Source: Citrobacter sp. 18056 (GTDB taxonomy: Bacteria > Pseudomonadota > Gammaproteobacteria > Enterobacterales > Enterobacteriaceae). Taken from it: a DNA stretch of 64,000 bases. A model generated the notes under the pieces. The model saw only the letters and a program-made list of their open reading frames with translations. It was not told the DNA's origin and did not search any database. Within the stretch, counting starts at the first letter, position 1. Each line of letters opens with the position of its first letter. Shown here piece by piece: positions 8,000-17,083 of the stretch. Position numbers and translations under genes: made by a program. The stretch lies in NCBI GenBank assembly GCA_902706235.1, contig CACSJR010000012.1:124001-188000 (forward strand). The letters run 5' to 3'.

Positions 8000-8242
8000 A
8001 TGAAATACGCCGGATTACTGCTGCCAATTCTGCTGGCAGGCTGCACCACCACTGAACAAAACGACGCACCACCCCCGCCAAATGTCGGCATGCCGAACCC
8101 TGCTGCGGTCTACTGCCAACAAAAAGGCGGCACGTCTGTGCCGGTACAAAGCCCGCAGGGCGTGCGTTCAGATTGTAAACTGCCTGGCGGGGAAGTGATT
8201 GACGAATGGACCCTGTATCGTCGCGATCATAAGCAATCGTGA
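8000..8242 (+). CDS. yoaF: Outer-membrane lipoprotein YoaF (DUF333)
   Basis: An 80-residue precursor with a lipoprotein signal peptide and lipobox LLAGC (lipidated Cys15). It is followed by a proline-rich linker and a DUF333 core (NPAAVYCQQKGGTSVPV, then CKLPGGEVIDEWTLYRRDH). It matches E. coli YoaF in length and core sequence. Residues after the lipidated Cys are TTTE, so sorting to the outer membrane is expected (no Asp at +2). It is divergent from dgcP across a 273-base A+T-rich intergenic region. Function is unknown. Confidence 0.92.
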   Translation: MKYAGLLLPILLAGCTTTEQNDAPPPPNVGMPNPAAVYCQQKGGTSVPVQSPQGVRSDCKLPGGEVIDEWTLYRRDHKQS

Positions 8243-8311
8243 CAGCACGCTGCTCTCCAGGATACAATTGAAGATAAGATTAATCTTAATTTAAGAGTGT
8301 GTGAGAGCAGC

Positions 8312-8617
8312 ATGTTTCAGCTTAAACCGGGCACCCTGGCGATGATCATCGCGGCCCGTACGCCCGCAGGTCGGGCGAATATCGGTAAATCTGTATCGCT
8401 GTTTGCCCTTTGCCAGCCGGGTGAACGCGTCCTGAACCCTGTCAACGGCGTGGTCACCGAACTGCCACGTGAGGCCCAGCGAGCGCTGTGGCTGGTGACG
8501 GGTGACATTCAGTCGGCGGACGGTCAGTCTGGTTTTTCATTCGTTCGCCCTGAACATCTGATGCCACTGACGCCTGACATGCTCCCCGCCGATGAGCTGG
8601 AAAAAGTAACGGAGTAA
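8312..8617 (+). CDS. Hypothetical 101-residue cytoplasmic protein
   Basis: Begins MFQLKPGTLAMIIAARTPAGRANIGKS and continues as a small beta-rich soluble protein with no signal peptide, membrane segment or cysteine motif. The ATG at 8312 has GAGAG upstream; a GTG at 8297 would add five residues. It lies 69 bases after yoaF on the same strand and converges on the DUF523 gene with a 5-base gap. The opening strand pattern resembles small proteins of a KOW/SH3-like fold, but that is only an impression. I do not recognise the family. Confidence 0.6.
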   Translation: MFQLKPGTLAMIIAARTPAGRANIGKSVSLFALCQPGERVLNPVNGVVTELPREAQRALWLVTGDIQSADGQSGFSFVRPEHLMPLTPDMLPADELEKVTE

Positions 8618-8622
8618 CACGG

Positions 8623-9123
8623 CTACACCTTCTGGTCCTGTTCAGCAATCCAGGCCAGCAGCGCCGGGATTTGCTCATGTGAAAACACCGCAATCCCATG
8701 TTGGCGCAAAAGCGCGGCGGCAACGCCGTTGCCTGCGATTTTTTTGCCGCTAAAACTCCCGTCATAAATTTCTGTACTGCCGCAGGTAGGGCTGCCGTCC
8801 GTTAACAGCGCTGCAGAACAGCCCGCGCCTTGAGCCGCCTCGAGCGCCAGCCAGGCTGCAAGCTGATAATGGGCGGTGACGTCAGTTCCGGTGCTTTCGA
8901 TAATACGCGCCTGGCCCGCCATCACCTGTTCACCCTGGCCGGCGACAATTTCGGCCGACGGACGCGGAGTCGGTAAACCGGCTGCGAGTTCCGGGCAATG
9001 AATGACCAGTCTGTCTTCTGCCCGCAACGTTTGCAGCAATTCACCCAACTGCGTTTTGGCGCTGGCGTTATAGCGCACCGGATGCCCCATCAGACAGGCA
9101 CTCACCAGAATTTTCGTTTTCAT
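8623..9123 (-). CDS. DUF523 family protein
   Basis: 166 residues starting MKTKILVSACLMGHPVRYN, with the DUF523 hallmarks: the N-terminal SACLxGxxVRY, the conserved cysteine pair in HCPELAAGLPTPRPSAEI, and SPTCGSTEIYDGSFSGKK. It is related to the N-terminal part of E. coli YbgA-type proteins and to Pfam DUF523. The conserved Cys residues suggest a metal or redox role, but no activity is established. The ATG at 9123 follows GGAG at 6 bases; an in-frame start at 9195 is implausible. It is divergent from the amidotransferase-like gene. Confidence 0.85.
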   Translation of the reverse strand: MKTKILVSACLMGHPVRYNASAKTQLGELLQTLRAEDRLVIHCPELAAGLPTPRPSAEIVAGQGEQVMAGQARIIESTGTDVTAHYQLAAWLALEAAQGAGCSAALLTDGSPTCGSTEIYDGSFSGKKIAGNGVAAALLRQHGIAVFSHEQIPALLAWIAEQDQKV

Positions 9124-9279
9124 CGCAGCTCCGTATTTTCCCGCTGAAAGAGTAATACGAACTGCGAACAGATGAAACGATCGCCAACTGCACATTCTGG
9201 GGATTGTTCTGCGCGCAAAACCCCGGTAGGCTGGTGTTCCTTATGTAGTCCGAAAACTGCACAGCATAAGGAACCCTTC

Positions 9280-9987
9280 ATGGAACTCGCTTCGAATAAA
9301 AATACCCTACGAATTGCACTGGTCGGCGATTTTAATCCCGAGGTGATTGCGCATCAGGCGATCCCACTGGCGATTGATGATGCCGCCGCCGTTCAGGAAC
9401 TCACCGCCGATTACGACTGGGTCGCCACCACCGACATTAAAAGCGCTGACGATCTGGTGGGCTACGACGCAATCTGGCTGGTGCCCGCGAGCCCATACCA
9501 AAACGCCGAAGGGGCGTTTATCGCCATCCGCTACGCGCGTGAAAACAGCATTCCCTTCCTCGGCACCTGCGGCGGTTTCCAGCATGCGATCCTCGAATAT
9601 GCCCGCAACGTACTGGGCTGGAACGATGCGGCACACGCCGAAACGGATACCGAAGGCCGAATGGTGATTGCGCCACTGGCCTGCTCGCTGGTAGAGAAAT
9701 CAGACACCATCGAACTGCGCGCCAATACCCTCATCGCCAAAGCGTATGGTCGCCTCAGCATTGAAGAGGGCTATCACTGCAACTACGGCATTTCACCGGA
9801 TTTCGCGGCGGAGCTTGACGAAGGCGCGCTGCGCGTCACCGGCTGGGATGAAGAAGGTGAAATCCGCGTGGTAGAACTGATTACTCACCCGTTCTTTGTC
9901 GGCACGCTGTTTCAGCATGAGCGCAACGCGCTGGCTGGCCGCCCGGCACCGCTGGTCCATGCGTTTCTTCGCGCGGCAGCAACTTAA
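9280..9987 (+). CDS. Class I glutamine amidotransferase-like protein related to the CTP synthase C-terminal domain
   Basis: About 235 residues with a class I amidotransferase fold: the nucleophile elbow GTCGGFQHAI places Cys at residue 97, and a C-terminal ITHPFF supplies the His. In true CTP synthase the His is followed by Pro-Glu; here it is Pro-Phe, so the third member of the catalytic triad is missing. There is no synthetase domain. The family is annotated as CTP synthase C-terminal-region-related, sometimes selenoprotein, and its function is unknown. AAGGAACC precedes the ATG at 9280; the upstream in-frame extension to 9172 overlaps the divergent gene and is unlikely. A REP element follows. 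Confidence 0.85.
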   Translation: MELASNKNTLRIALVGDFNPEVIAHQAIPLAIDDAAAVQELTADYDWVATTDIKSADDLVGYDAIWLVPASPYQNAEGAFIAIRYARENSIPFLGTCGGFQHAILEYARNVLGWNDAAHAETDTEGRMVIAPLACSLVEKSDTIELRANTLIAKAYGRLSIEEGYHCNYGISPDFAAELDEGALRVTGWDEEGEIRVVELITHPFFVGTLFQHERNALAGRPAPLVHAFLRAAAT

Positions 9988-10013
9988 GAATCGCCTGCCG
10001 ACACTTCGCTTGC

Positions 10014-10066
10014 ATGGGCCTACAACGAATGCGTAGGCCCGATAAGCATCGCGCCATCGGGCAATT
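10014..10066. repeat. REP/BIME element
   Basis: A palindromic GGGCCTAC / GTAGGCCC hairpin is followed by CCCGATAAGCATCGCGCCATCGGG, the typical enterobacterial REP sequence. It lies in the intergenic space between the convergent amidotransferase-like gene and nimT. Confidence 0.85.
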
Positions 10067-10071
10067 GGCGT

Positions 10072-11256
10072 CTACCCGTGGATTTCCCGATCACGTCCTG
10101 CTAATCCCCCAAACACGGCCATCACCAGCGAGATAACGGCGACCGCAATTAGCGGAATGTGCCAGTCGCCGCTGACGTCATGAATTCGGCCCATCGCCGG
10201 AGGCCCACAGGCCGCCAACATATACCCGACCGATTGTGCCATACCGGACAACGCCGCCGCCTGATGTGCGGAACCGGCTCGCAGGCCAATAAATGTCAGC
10301 CCAAGGATCATCGTCGCGCCACAGCCAAAGCCGAAGATCAGCGTCCACAACATCGCCTGCTGAGGGAACAGCCAGAAGCCGATGGCGCTCAGGGCGCACA
10401 TTAGCGCCACGCTGATGGCAATCCCGCGCTGGTCTTTGAGCTTAAACAGCACCAGCGGGATCAGTAGCCCCGGTACGGCGGTCGCCAACTGCAACAAACC
10501 GTGCAGAGAACCGGCCTGCGCTTCGCTGTAGCCGTGGCTGATAAGAATGGCGGGCAGCCAGCCTACAATTACGTAATACACCAGCGAGTTAAGCCCAAGG
10601 AACAGCGTCACTTGCCAGGCCAGCGCCGAACGCCAGATACCTTTGCTGTGCAGGCTGCGCGCCCCGGTCACCGTGCCCGACGTGTGATTACGCAACTGCG
10701 GTAACCAGACTACCAGCGCCAGCAACGGAAACGCCATCAGCGCCAGCAGTGCGCCGTGCCATCCCGCGCCGCTCAGGGCAATCGGCACCACCACGGCGGA
10801 ACCCGCCGCTGCGGCAATCCCCATTGTCAGGGAGTACGCGCCGGTCATTTTCGCCACGTGTCCGGAAAAATCGCGCTTGATAAGGCCTGGCAGCAAAACG
10901 TTCCCGAGGGCAATGCCGCAGCCGATGATGGCGGTTCCGACGAACAGCAGGCCAGACGAGGGTAATGAACGGACGGCTACCCCGGCGCAAATCAGCAGCA
11001 GGGCAACGATCAGGCTGCGCTCCATACCGAAACGGCGCGCAACGCCGGCTGCCAGTGGTGAAATCAGACCAAATGCGAGGAGCGGCAGGGTGGTCAGCAT
11101 CCCGGTCTGGGCGGTGGACAGCCCGTAGTCGGCACGAATGCTGTCAAGCAGCGGGGCGGCACCGGTAAACGTCACGCGTAAACAGGTGGCGATCAACAGG
11201 ATGCCCACAATCAAAAGCAGATTCTGGCGTGGGGTTGTCATGGACACAGTACTCAT
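10072..11256 (-). CDS. nimT: MFS transporter, 2-nitroimidazole efflux (CynX/NimT family)
   Basis: 394 residues, hydrophobic throughout with about 12 membrane helices. It matches E. coli NimT (YeaN) closely, for example LRVTFTGAAPLLDSIRADYG, ARRFGMERSL, LGNVLLPGLIKRDF and SHGYSEAQAGSLHGLLQLA. In E. coli it exports 2-nitroimidazole and is repressed by the divergent NimR. The same divergent pair is present here with a 100-base shared promoter region. The first ATG (11256, GAGAACGCC upstream) is used; a second ATG lies five codons in. Confidence 0.94.
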   Translation of the reverse strand: MSTVSMTTPRQNLLLIVGILLIATCLRVTFTGAAPLLDSIRADYGLSTAQTGMLTTLPLLAFGLISPLAAGVARRFGMERSLIVALLLICAGVAVRSLPSSGLLFVGTAIIGCGIALGNVLLPGLIKRDFSGHVAKMTGAYSLTMGIAAAAGSAVVVPIALSGAGWHGALLALMAFPLLALVVWLPQLRNHTSGTVTGARSLHSKGIWRSALAWQVTLFLGLNSLVYYVIVGWLPAILISHGYSEAQAGSLHGLLQLATAVPGLLIPLVLFKLKDQRGIAISVALMCALSAIGFWLFPQQAMLWTLIFGFGCGATMILGLTFIGLRAGSAHQAAALSGMAQSVGYMLAACGPPAMGRIHDVSGDWHIPLIAVAVISLVMAVFGGLAGRDREIHG

Positions 11257-11356
11257 GGCGTTCTCAGTTATTTTTTGGTGCGACTACGATAGCGCTTTTT
11301 CGTCATGAAGAAATCAAGCTAAAATGACAAATAATCGCTAATATCGGACAAAAGCA
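11257..11356. promoter_or_regulatory. Shared nimT-nimR divergent promoter region
   Basis: A 100-base A+T-rich spacer between the divergent starts. In E. coli NimR binds here and represses nimT. I see no unambiguous inverted repeat that would fix the operator position. Confidence 0.5.
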
Positions 11357-12151
11357 ATGATGGCAGGACTGGGGCTTGAGGGGTATGAACCCGACAGCCA
11401 GCATGACGCTGCGGCGGCGTTTCGCGTTCAGGTTGTGGAAGACGAGCAGTACATCCCAGAGCATCAGCACCGCAAAGGCCAGCTGATCCTGGCCCTGCAC
11501 GGGGCAATTACGTGCGAAGTGGAAAATGCACTTTGGATGGTGCCGCCGCAGTATGCGGTGTGGATCCCCGGCCAGGTCCCGCACAGCAATCGCGCGACAC
11601 CGGGTGCCCGGCTCTGTTTTCTGTTTATCGAACCCGGTGCAGCGGCGTTACCGGCGCACTGCTGTACGTTGAAAATCTCGCCACTGGTGCGGGAACTCAT
11701 TCTGAATCTGGCCGTTCGCCACGAATCGCCGCAATGTGACCCGGCGACGCTTCGGCTGATTCAGGTGCTGTTTGACGAGCTGCCGCAGCAGCCGCAGGAA
11801 CAGCTCCAGTTGCCGGTTTCTGCCCATCCCAAAATTCGCATGATGGTGGAGAAGATGGAGACGGAACCGGCGGTGTGGCAAACGTTGGGGCAGTGGGCGA
11901 GTTATTTTGCGATGAGCGAACGCAATCTGGCCCGGCTGGTGGTGAAAGAGACCGGGCTGAGTTTTCGTCGCTGGCGGCATCAGCTGCAGCTGATCCTGGC
12001 GCTACAGCTGTTGATCCGAGGTCAGAGCGTGCAGCAGGCCGCACACGCGTTGGGCTATGACTCTACCACCGCGTTCATTACCATGTTCCGTAAAGGATTA
12101 GGCCAGACGCCGGGGCGATATCTCAGCGGGTTGGCTACCCCTTCCCAATAA
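11357..12151 (+). CDS. nimR: AraC-family repressor of nimT
   Basis: 264 residues with an N-terminal cupin-type sensor ([40 protein letters not shown]) and a C-terminal double helix-turn-helix ([21 protein letters not shown], then [22 protein letters not shown]). It closely matches E. coli NimR (YeaM). It is divergent from its target nimT. Its 3' end overlaps the 3' end of yeaL by 17 bases in convergent orientation. Confidence 0.94.
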   Translation: MMAGLGLEGYEPDSQHDAAAAFRVQVVEDEQYIPEHQHRKGQLILALHGAITCEVENALWMVPPQYAVWIPGQVPHSNRATPGARLCFLFIEPGAAALPAHCCTLKISPLVRELILNLAVRHESPQCDPATLRLIQVLFDELPQQPQEQLQLPVSAHPKIRMMVEKMETEPAVWQTLGQWASYFAMSERNLARLVVKETGLSFRRWRHQLQLILALQLLIRGQSVQQAAHALGYDSTTAFITMFRKGLGQTPGRYLSGLATPSQ

Positions 12152-12581
12152 GTATCGAGACCAGCCCGGCGGCGATAAGCGGCCCGACCGGTACGCCGCG
12201 AAACAGCGCCACACCGAGCACGGTCCCCACTAAAAGGCCGGCGACCAGCTGCGGTTGTGTTCCCATCAGTTGAACGCCTCGACCGCCGAGCCACGAGACA
12301 AACACGCCGACCGCAATCGCGACCAGCGATTTCCAGTTCACGAACGAGTGCAGCAGCGTTGAGGCGGGCAGCGTCCCGCTGGCGATAGGCGCCATCACGC
12401 CGATGGTCAGCACGATAATACCCATCGCCAGGCCCTGTTTTTCAATCCAGGGGAAAAAGGTATTCAGCGGCGTAACGCGCACGATGATCAGCACCAGAAT
12501 GGAAACGGCGACGGTGGTGTTGTGACTGACAAAGCCGAGCGCCGCCAGTCCCAGAAGAATTAACAGGGTAGGGTCAAACAT
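12135..12581 (-). CDS. yeaL: Inner-membrane protein YeaL (DUF441)
   Basis: 148 residues, the same length as E. coli YeaL, with four or more membrane helices rich in Gly and Val ([20 protein letters not shown] at the start, [21 protein letters not shown] near the end). DUF441 proteins are polytopic and uncharacterised. The ATG at 12581 follows AGGA and gives the family start MFDPTLL; an upstream in-frame start at 12659 is unlikely. It keeps the E. coli yeaL-nimR adjacency. Confidence 0.93.
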   Translation of the reverse strand: MFDPTLLILLGLAALGFVSHNTTVAVSILVLIIVRVTPLNTFFPWIEKQGLAMGIIVLTIGVMAPIASGTLPASTLLHSFVNWKSLVAIAVGVFVSWLGGRGVQLMGTQPQLVAGLLVGTVLGVALFRGVPVGPLIAAGLVSILIGKG

Positions 12582-12688
12582 TTGGGAGTCCTTGCCAAAA
12601 AAAGTAAGCCTGTTCACTGTACGCGAAATAGCGTGCATAAACAGGCTGCTATATAACAATCTTATTTTTTTGGGCGTCTGCCCGAAGG

Positions 12689-14725
12689 TCAGTTTGTTAA
12701 GACGCTGACCAACTGACTGCCTTCACGGATAAATACCGGGATTGTCTCCAGCGGCGCGTCCACGGTGATGCGCTCGCCCCCGTGATAGCGTTCGCCGTTG
12801 AGAGCGACCCAGTTAGCACCCGCCGGGAGCCAGACGTCGCGCTGACGTTGCCCGGCGTGAATCACCGGGGCAACCAGCAAATCTTCGCCGAACAGGTACT
12901 GGTCTTCGATTTCCCAGCTCTGTTTTTCCTGTGGATAGTGCCAGAATAGCGGACGCATCAACGGATCGCCGTGCTGATGCGCGTTGTCATAGAGCGCATC
13001 AATATACGGACGCAGTTTTTCGCGCACCGACAGCCAGTGCTGCATGATGTCGAAATTGGCTTCGCCGTAGCTCCACAGTTCGTTCTGTGAACCGCTGTTA
13101 CATTGCGGAATGCCGTCGCGGTAGCGCTCCGGGGGCTGAATTTGCGGCTCGCGATAACCGTGCATACGCAGAACCGGGCAGAAGACCGCCCACTGGAACC
13201 AGCGGATCAGCAACTCATGGAAGGCGGGATCGTTAATGTTACCGCCCTGGAAACCGCCGATGTCGGTCGTCCACCACGGAATTCCCGCCAGCCCCATGTT
13301 CAGCCCGGCGGCAATCTGGTTACGCAACGCATGGAATGAAGAGTGCACATCACCCGACCAGGCCAGCACGCCATAGCGCTGGCTGCCGGCCCAAGAGCAG
13401 CGCACCAGGTTGACAATATCCTGCTCGCCATTGGCTTTCAGCCCATCGTAAAAACCCTGAGCAAAATCCCGCGGGTAGCGGTTGCCGACTTCCAGCACCG
13501 GGCCTGCGTGATAGCGGTAGTTGTCAAAATCGTAGGCGCGGTATTCCGGCTCGGCTTCATCCAGCCAGAAGAGTTTGATGCCTAAATCGTAGTAATTTTC
13601 CTTCACCGTTTCCCAGACAAACTGCCGGGCCTGCGGATGCGTGGCATCGAAGAATGTGGTGTTGCCCATAAAATCGAGATTGACCTGCACGCCGCGCTCG
13701 CTGCTGACCAGCCAGCCTTTGGCCTTCATTTTCGGATATAGCGGGCTGCGCGCTTCCACCGTCGGCCAGACAGACACCATCAACTCAATACCCAACGCGC
13801 TAAGTTCATCGACCATCGCTTTCGGATCGGGCCAGTCAATCGGGTCAAAACACCATGTGCCCTGATTCGGCCAGTGGAAGAAATCAATCACCATCACCGA
13901 CAGCGGCAAGTTGCGACGACGATACTCGCGCGCCACGTCGAGAACTTCCTGCTGGGTGCGATAACGCAATTTACACTGCCATAAGCCGCTGATAAACGTG
14001 GGCGCAGGCGGGGGAGTGCCGGTGGCTTTCGCATACTGTCGCGTGATATCGACGATGCTATCGGCGGCGGTTATCCAGTAGTCCATTTCACCGGTGACGC
14101 GGGCCCGCCATTCGGTCTGGTTTTTGGCGAAATTCACTTCGCCAATCGCCGGGTTATTCCACAGCAGGCCATAGCCGAGGCTCGACTGCATAAACGGCAC
14201 GCTGGCCTGAGAGTTACGCTGCGCGAGTTCCAGCGTACAGCCTTTGAGATCCAACCACGGCTGCTGATACTGGCCCATGCCGTAGAGGCGTTCCTCAGGG
14301 CGTGACTCGAAACGTACGGTCAGTTGATACTTACCGCCCGCCAGCGGCTTAAATTCACGGCCATCAAGCTTCAGGGCGCTGACGTATTTATCCTGACCTT
14401 TTTCGCTGGAGCCAATCCCTACAGTTGAGCGCTGCCGCCACATTTCTTCGAGCAGCAGTTCCCCGCGCTGGTTATAGAACGCCAGCTGGCCTTTGAGATT
14501 AAGCGTGGCGGTAATGTTGCCGTTACGCAGAGTTAAGCTTTCTGCTCCAGAGGTCATTTCCGCGTCACACGATTCGGCGGGAAGCAGCGCCTGTAAGTCG
14601 TCAGTAAAATCTGGCGCACAGGTGGCTCTGACGCGAAGACTGTTGCGGCCCCAGGTTTCAACGCGCAGGATCTGGCGCTCAAAGCGCCACTCAATACTAT
14701 TGGAATGTGAAATGAGTTCACTCAT
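12689..14725 (-). CDS. Glycoside hydrolase family 31 (alpha-glycosidase, YicI-like)
   Basis: 678 residues. An N-terminal beta domain (about 1-220) precedes a TIM barrel with the GH31 nucleophile in WLDEAEPE (Asp near residue 388) and the acid/base Asp in WSGDVHSS (near residue 458), followed by C-terminal beta domains. [11 protein letters not shown] is the YicI-type signature shared with alpha-xylosidases and some alpha-glucosidases. There is no signal peptide, so it acts in the cytoplasm on sugar imported by the transporter gene 15 bases upstream. The order matches E. coli yicJ-yicI, although this protein is about 100 residues shorter than YicI. The substrate is not determined by sequence. 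Confidence 0.88.
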   Translation of the reverse strand: MSELISHSNSIEWRFERQILRVETWGRNSLRVRATCAPDFTDDLQALLPAESCDAEMTSGAESLTLRNGNITATLNLKGQLAFYNQRGELLLEEMWRQRSTVGIGSSEKGQDKYVSALKLDGREFKPLAGGKYQLTVRFESRPEERLYGMGQYQQPWLDLKGCTLELAQRNSQASVPFMQSSLGYGLLWNNPAIGEVNFAKNQTEWRARVTGEMDYWITAADSIVDITRQYAKATGTPPPAPTFISGLWQCKLRYRTQQEVLDVAREYRRRNLPLSVMVIDFFHWPNQGTWCFDPIDWPDPKAMVDELSALGIELMVSVWPTVEARSPLYPKMKAKGWLVSSERGVQVNLDFMGNTTFFDATHPQARQFVWETVKENYYDLGIKLFWLDEAEPEYRAYDFDNYRYHAGPVLEVGNRYPRDFAQGFYDGLKANGEQDIVNLVRCSWAGSQRYGVLAWSGDVHSSFHALRNQIAAGLNMGLAGIPWWTTDIGGFQGGNINDPAFHELLIRWFQWAVFCPVLRMHGYREPQIQPPERYRDGIPQCNSGSQNELWSYGEANFDIMQHWLSVREKLRPYIDALYDNAHQHGDPLMRPLFWHYPQEKQSWEIEDQYLFGEDLLVAPVIHAGQRQRDVWLPAGANWVALNGERYHGGERITVDAPLETIPVFIREGSQLVSVLTN

Positions 14726-14740
14726 GGATAATCGGTCCTT

Positions 14741-16075
14741 TTACGAAATAGGGTGTCTGGCGAGATTGATGGATTTCATGGTGCTGTCGTCGAGCTTGTA
14801 CCAGCGCAGGGTGGCAAATGCGGCCAGTGAAAGCAGGCCCGGCACGACGGTGAAGAGGGCGATAATGCAGTACATGGCGGTGGAGGTTTGCGCCGCGGCG
14901 TTAGGGACGTATCCGCTAAAGCCCAGCGTCCAGCCAACGATAGCCCCGCTGATGGCCATGCCCAGTTTGAGCACTGCCAGGAAGGTAGAGAAAATCACGC
15001 CGTCCATGCGTTTGCCCTGTTTCCATTCGGCGTAGTCAGCCACGTCAGCCATCATCACCCACATCAGGGTGGTGGTGGCCTGGTAAAGCGTGGAGATCAC
15101 GAAGGTGAGCGGCACAAGGACGAAGACGGATTTTGGCGCGAAGAACAGGGCGATACTCAGTACGCCAGCCAGCACGGCGCAGTAGCCGAACATTTGCACT
15201 TTGCTGTAGCTGAGAGTCAGGCGTTTGGCCAGCGCGCTACCGGCGGCTTTGCCCAGAATGTGTGCCCCGAGCATCCACATGAAATAACTGGCGCTGCCGA
15301 GATAATAGGTGACGAAATACATCATGGCGCCGAGGCGAACAACACCAAAACCAATATTGGTTAATACCAGAACCGCGACGACACGCCACTGATCGTTGCG
15401 CAATAAATCCCGTAGTTCGGAGAGGTAATTATTGTGTGTCGCTGGGGCATTAATACGTTCACGGGTATTGGCAAAACAGAACCAGAACATAATCACCGCC
15501 ACGGTGGCCATAATACCCATTGCCCAGCGATAGCCGAGTAATTTATCCGCGCCGCCTAAGAATTCGGCTAAAGGCATCATAAAGAAAGTGGATAATGCCC
15601 CGCCGAGAGTGGCGAGAAAGAAACGATAAGATTGCAGGGAAATACGCGCGTCGTTATCCGGGGTGATCACCGCCCCCATTGAGCAGTAAGGGATATTAAT
15701 GGCGGTGTACATTAACATCATCAGGGTGTAGCTCACGGTCGCGAAAATCATCTTTCCGTGCAGGTCTAGTGATTCCGGCACGGCGTAGGTGAGCAGGCAA
15801 CTGGCCCCGAACGGCAGCGCCAGCCACAGCATCCACGGTCTGAATTTACCCCAGCGCGTTTTGGTACGGTCAGCAATATATCCCATCGCAGGATCGATAA
15901 TTGCGTCAGCGGTACGGGCCAGCAAAAACATAGTTCCGACAAATGCCGCCGGAAGCCCAACCACATCGGTGTAATAAAAGGTCAGAAAGATAATAACGTT
16001 ATCCAGTCCAATGTGACTGGCCATATCGCCTAACCCATAACTGATTTTTTCTTTACGGCTGATTGTCTCGGTCAT
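14741..16075 (-). CDS. GPH-family sugar:cation symporter (MelB/YicJ type)
   Basis: 444 residues with 12 expected membrane helices. The start MTETISRKEKISYGLGDMA and the loop ADRTKTRWGKFRPWMLW are diagnostic of the glycoside-pentoside-hexuronide:cation symporter family. It heads an operon with the GH31 gene and should import the glycoside that enzyme cleaves, as YicJ is thought to do with YicI. The ATG at 16075 has GGTGAG upstream. A LacI-family-type operator lies 120 bases upstream. Confidence 0.9.
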   Translation of the reverse strand: MTETISRKEKISYGLGDMASHIGLDNVIIFLTFYYTDVVGLPAAFVGTMFLLARTADAIIDPAMGYIADRTKTRWGKFRPWMLWLALPFGASCLLTYAVPESLDLHGKMIFATVSYTLMMLMYTAINIPYCSMGAVITPDNDARISLQSYRFFLATLGGALSTFFMMPLAEFLGGADKLLGYRWAMGIMATVAVIMFWFCFANTRERINAPATHNNYLSELRDLLRNDQWRVVAVLVLTNIGFGVVRLGAMMYFVTYYLGSASYFMWMLGAHILGKAAGSALAKRLTLSYSKVQMFGYCAVLAGVLSIALFFAPKSVFVLVPLTFVISTLYQATTTLMWVMMADVADYAEWKQGKRMDGVIFSTFLAVLKLGMAISGAIVGWTLGFSGYVPNAAAQTSTAMYCIIALFTVVPGLLSLAAFATLRWYKLDDSTMKSINLARHPIS

Positions 16076-16194
16076 GGTACTCACCTTGCCAGTGTAAGGT
16101 TTATTTCGGAGGTGTTCTGGCATTGATGGTTAACCATGAGATTAAACTTAACAATTACGAGATTTGGCAATGTACTTATGGAAAATCTTTTTCG

Positions 16195-16208
16195 TGATAC
16201 CGGTAACA
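16195..16208. promoter_or_regulatory. Candidate LacI-family (GntR/IdnR-type) operator for the GH31 operon
   Basis: TGATACCGGTAACA is an inverted repeat with one mismatch and a central CCGG, resembling operators of the GntR/IdnR branch of the LacI family (TGTTACC/GGTAACA). It lies upstream of the symporter start. No LacI-type gene is adjacent, so the regulator would be encoded elsewhere. Confidence 0.4.
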
Positions 16209-16372
16209 ATAATCATTATTGCTATTGCCAGTTCGGTTTTACGCCATGACGGTAATTTTTTTGCGGGCGAATCGTTTCAGTATTTAACGTCGCGTAGGGT
16301 GCGATTTCTGCCTGTCATGCGGTTGTCATGAACGTGGCGTAAGACGGATAAGGTGAGCACAGGAGGGTGATG

Positions 16373-16477
16373 ATGTACGATCAACAATTTGCCGAAACGC
16401 TGATTATCTTTCTCTCATTTTTAACGGTGGGCGGGATTCTGGTGGCGTCCGTTTTGTACCTGGAAAGACGCCACTGA
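16373..16477 (+). CDS. yoaI: YoaI-like 34-residue membrane protein
   Basis: A strong ribosome site AGGAGGG lies 5 bases before the ATG at 16373. The frame encodes 34 residues, MYDQQFAETLIIFL then SVLYLERRH, with a single membrane helix. E. coli YoaI is also 34 residues, with the same FxETLII and SVLxxER landmarks, and lies beside yeaK as here. YoaI is a small inner-membrane protein reported as PhoP/PhoQ-linked in E. coli. An ATG one codon earlier is too close to the ribosome site. Confidence 0.82.
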   Translation: MYDQQFAETLIIFLSFLTVGGILVASVLYLERRH

Positions 16478-16485
16478 CAGGGTTG

Positions 16486-16986
16486 TCACTCGGCGCGGCG
16501 GAAATCGACCAGTTCTGGCTGAGCGATACGCAGATAATCCTGGGTGTCCATCACGATAGATTTTTCCAGCAGACCGGCGTTAAACGCGATTTCATCGAAA
16601 CGCGTGAACAGCAAGGGATCGGCCACCAGTTTCAGAGCAGGATGAAAGCTGAACGGCGGGATTGCGCCAAATGCGCAGGCGGTTAGCTCATCCACTTCCG
16701 CCGGGCTCGCCAGAGAGGCTTTCAGTCCGCCAAGATGCGTTGCCAGGCGGGATAAATCGGCCTGCTGATCGGCGGCTAAGATAGCCAAAACATGCAGCTT
16801 CACGCCGTTGCCTTTCACTTTGCAGACCAGCGCTTTTGCGCCTTGTCCTAGTGCCGTACCGCGAATCTCAGACACCGCTTCGCATTTACCCATCGCTTCA
16901 TGTTCCATCACCCGAAAACGGGCCTGTTGCTGCTCCAGCATTACCAGCAAATGCTGGTGGACGACGCGGGAAGTGATTTCAGACAT
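16486..16986 (-). CDS. yeaK: Mischarged aminoacyl-tRNA deacylase YeaK (YbaK/ProX family)
   Basis: 166 residues, against 167 in E. coli YeaK, with the YbaK/ProX editing-domain pattern: FRVMEHEAMGKCEAVSEIRG, GQGAKALVCKVKG and ACAFGAIPPFSFHPALKLVA. The family hydrolyses misacylated tRNAs in trans; for YeaK the reported preference is Ser-tRNA species. It converges on yoaI with an 8-base gap, as in E. coli. Confidence 0.93.
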   Translation of the reverse strand: MSEITSRVVHQHLLVMLEQQQARFRVMEHEAMGKCEAVSEIRGTALGQGAKALVCKVKGNGVKLHVLAILAADQQADLSRLATHLGGLKASLASPAEVDELTACAFGAIPPFSFHPALKLVADPLLFTRFDEIAFNAGLLEKSIVMDTQDYLRIAQPELVDFRRAE

Positions 16987-17083
16987 AATGACTCCATGAA
17001 AAATACCGGGCTGTCAGGATAGTCTTTCAGAGGAAGTGGGGCAATCGATGCGATAGCCCCACTTTGCAGGTTAACTGGGGGTG

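Noticed and set aside
11464..12044. Several 60-115-codon frames in and opposite nimR
   Set aside because: High-GC shadows of a conserved AraC-family gene.
15000..15364. 158-codon plus-strand frame (14888-15364) rich in His and Gly
   Set aside because: It is antisense to the symporter gene; the composition mirrors membrane-helix codons.
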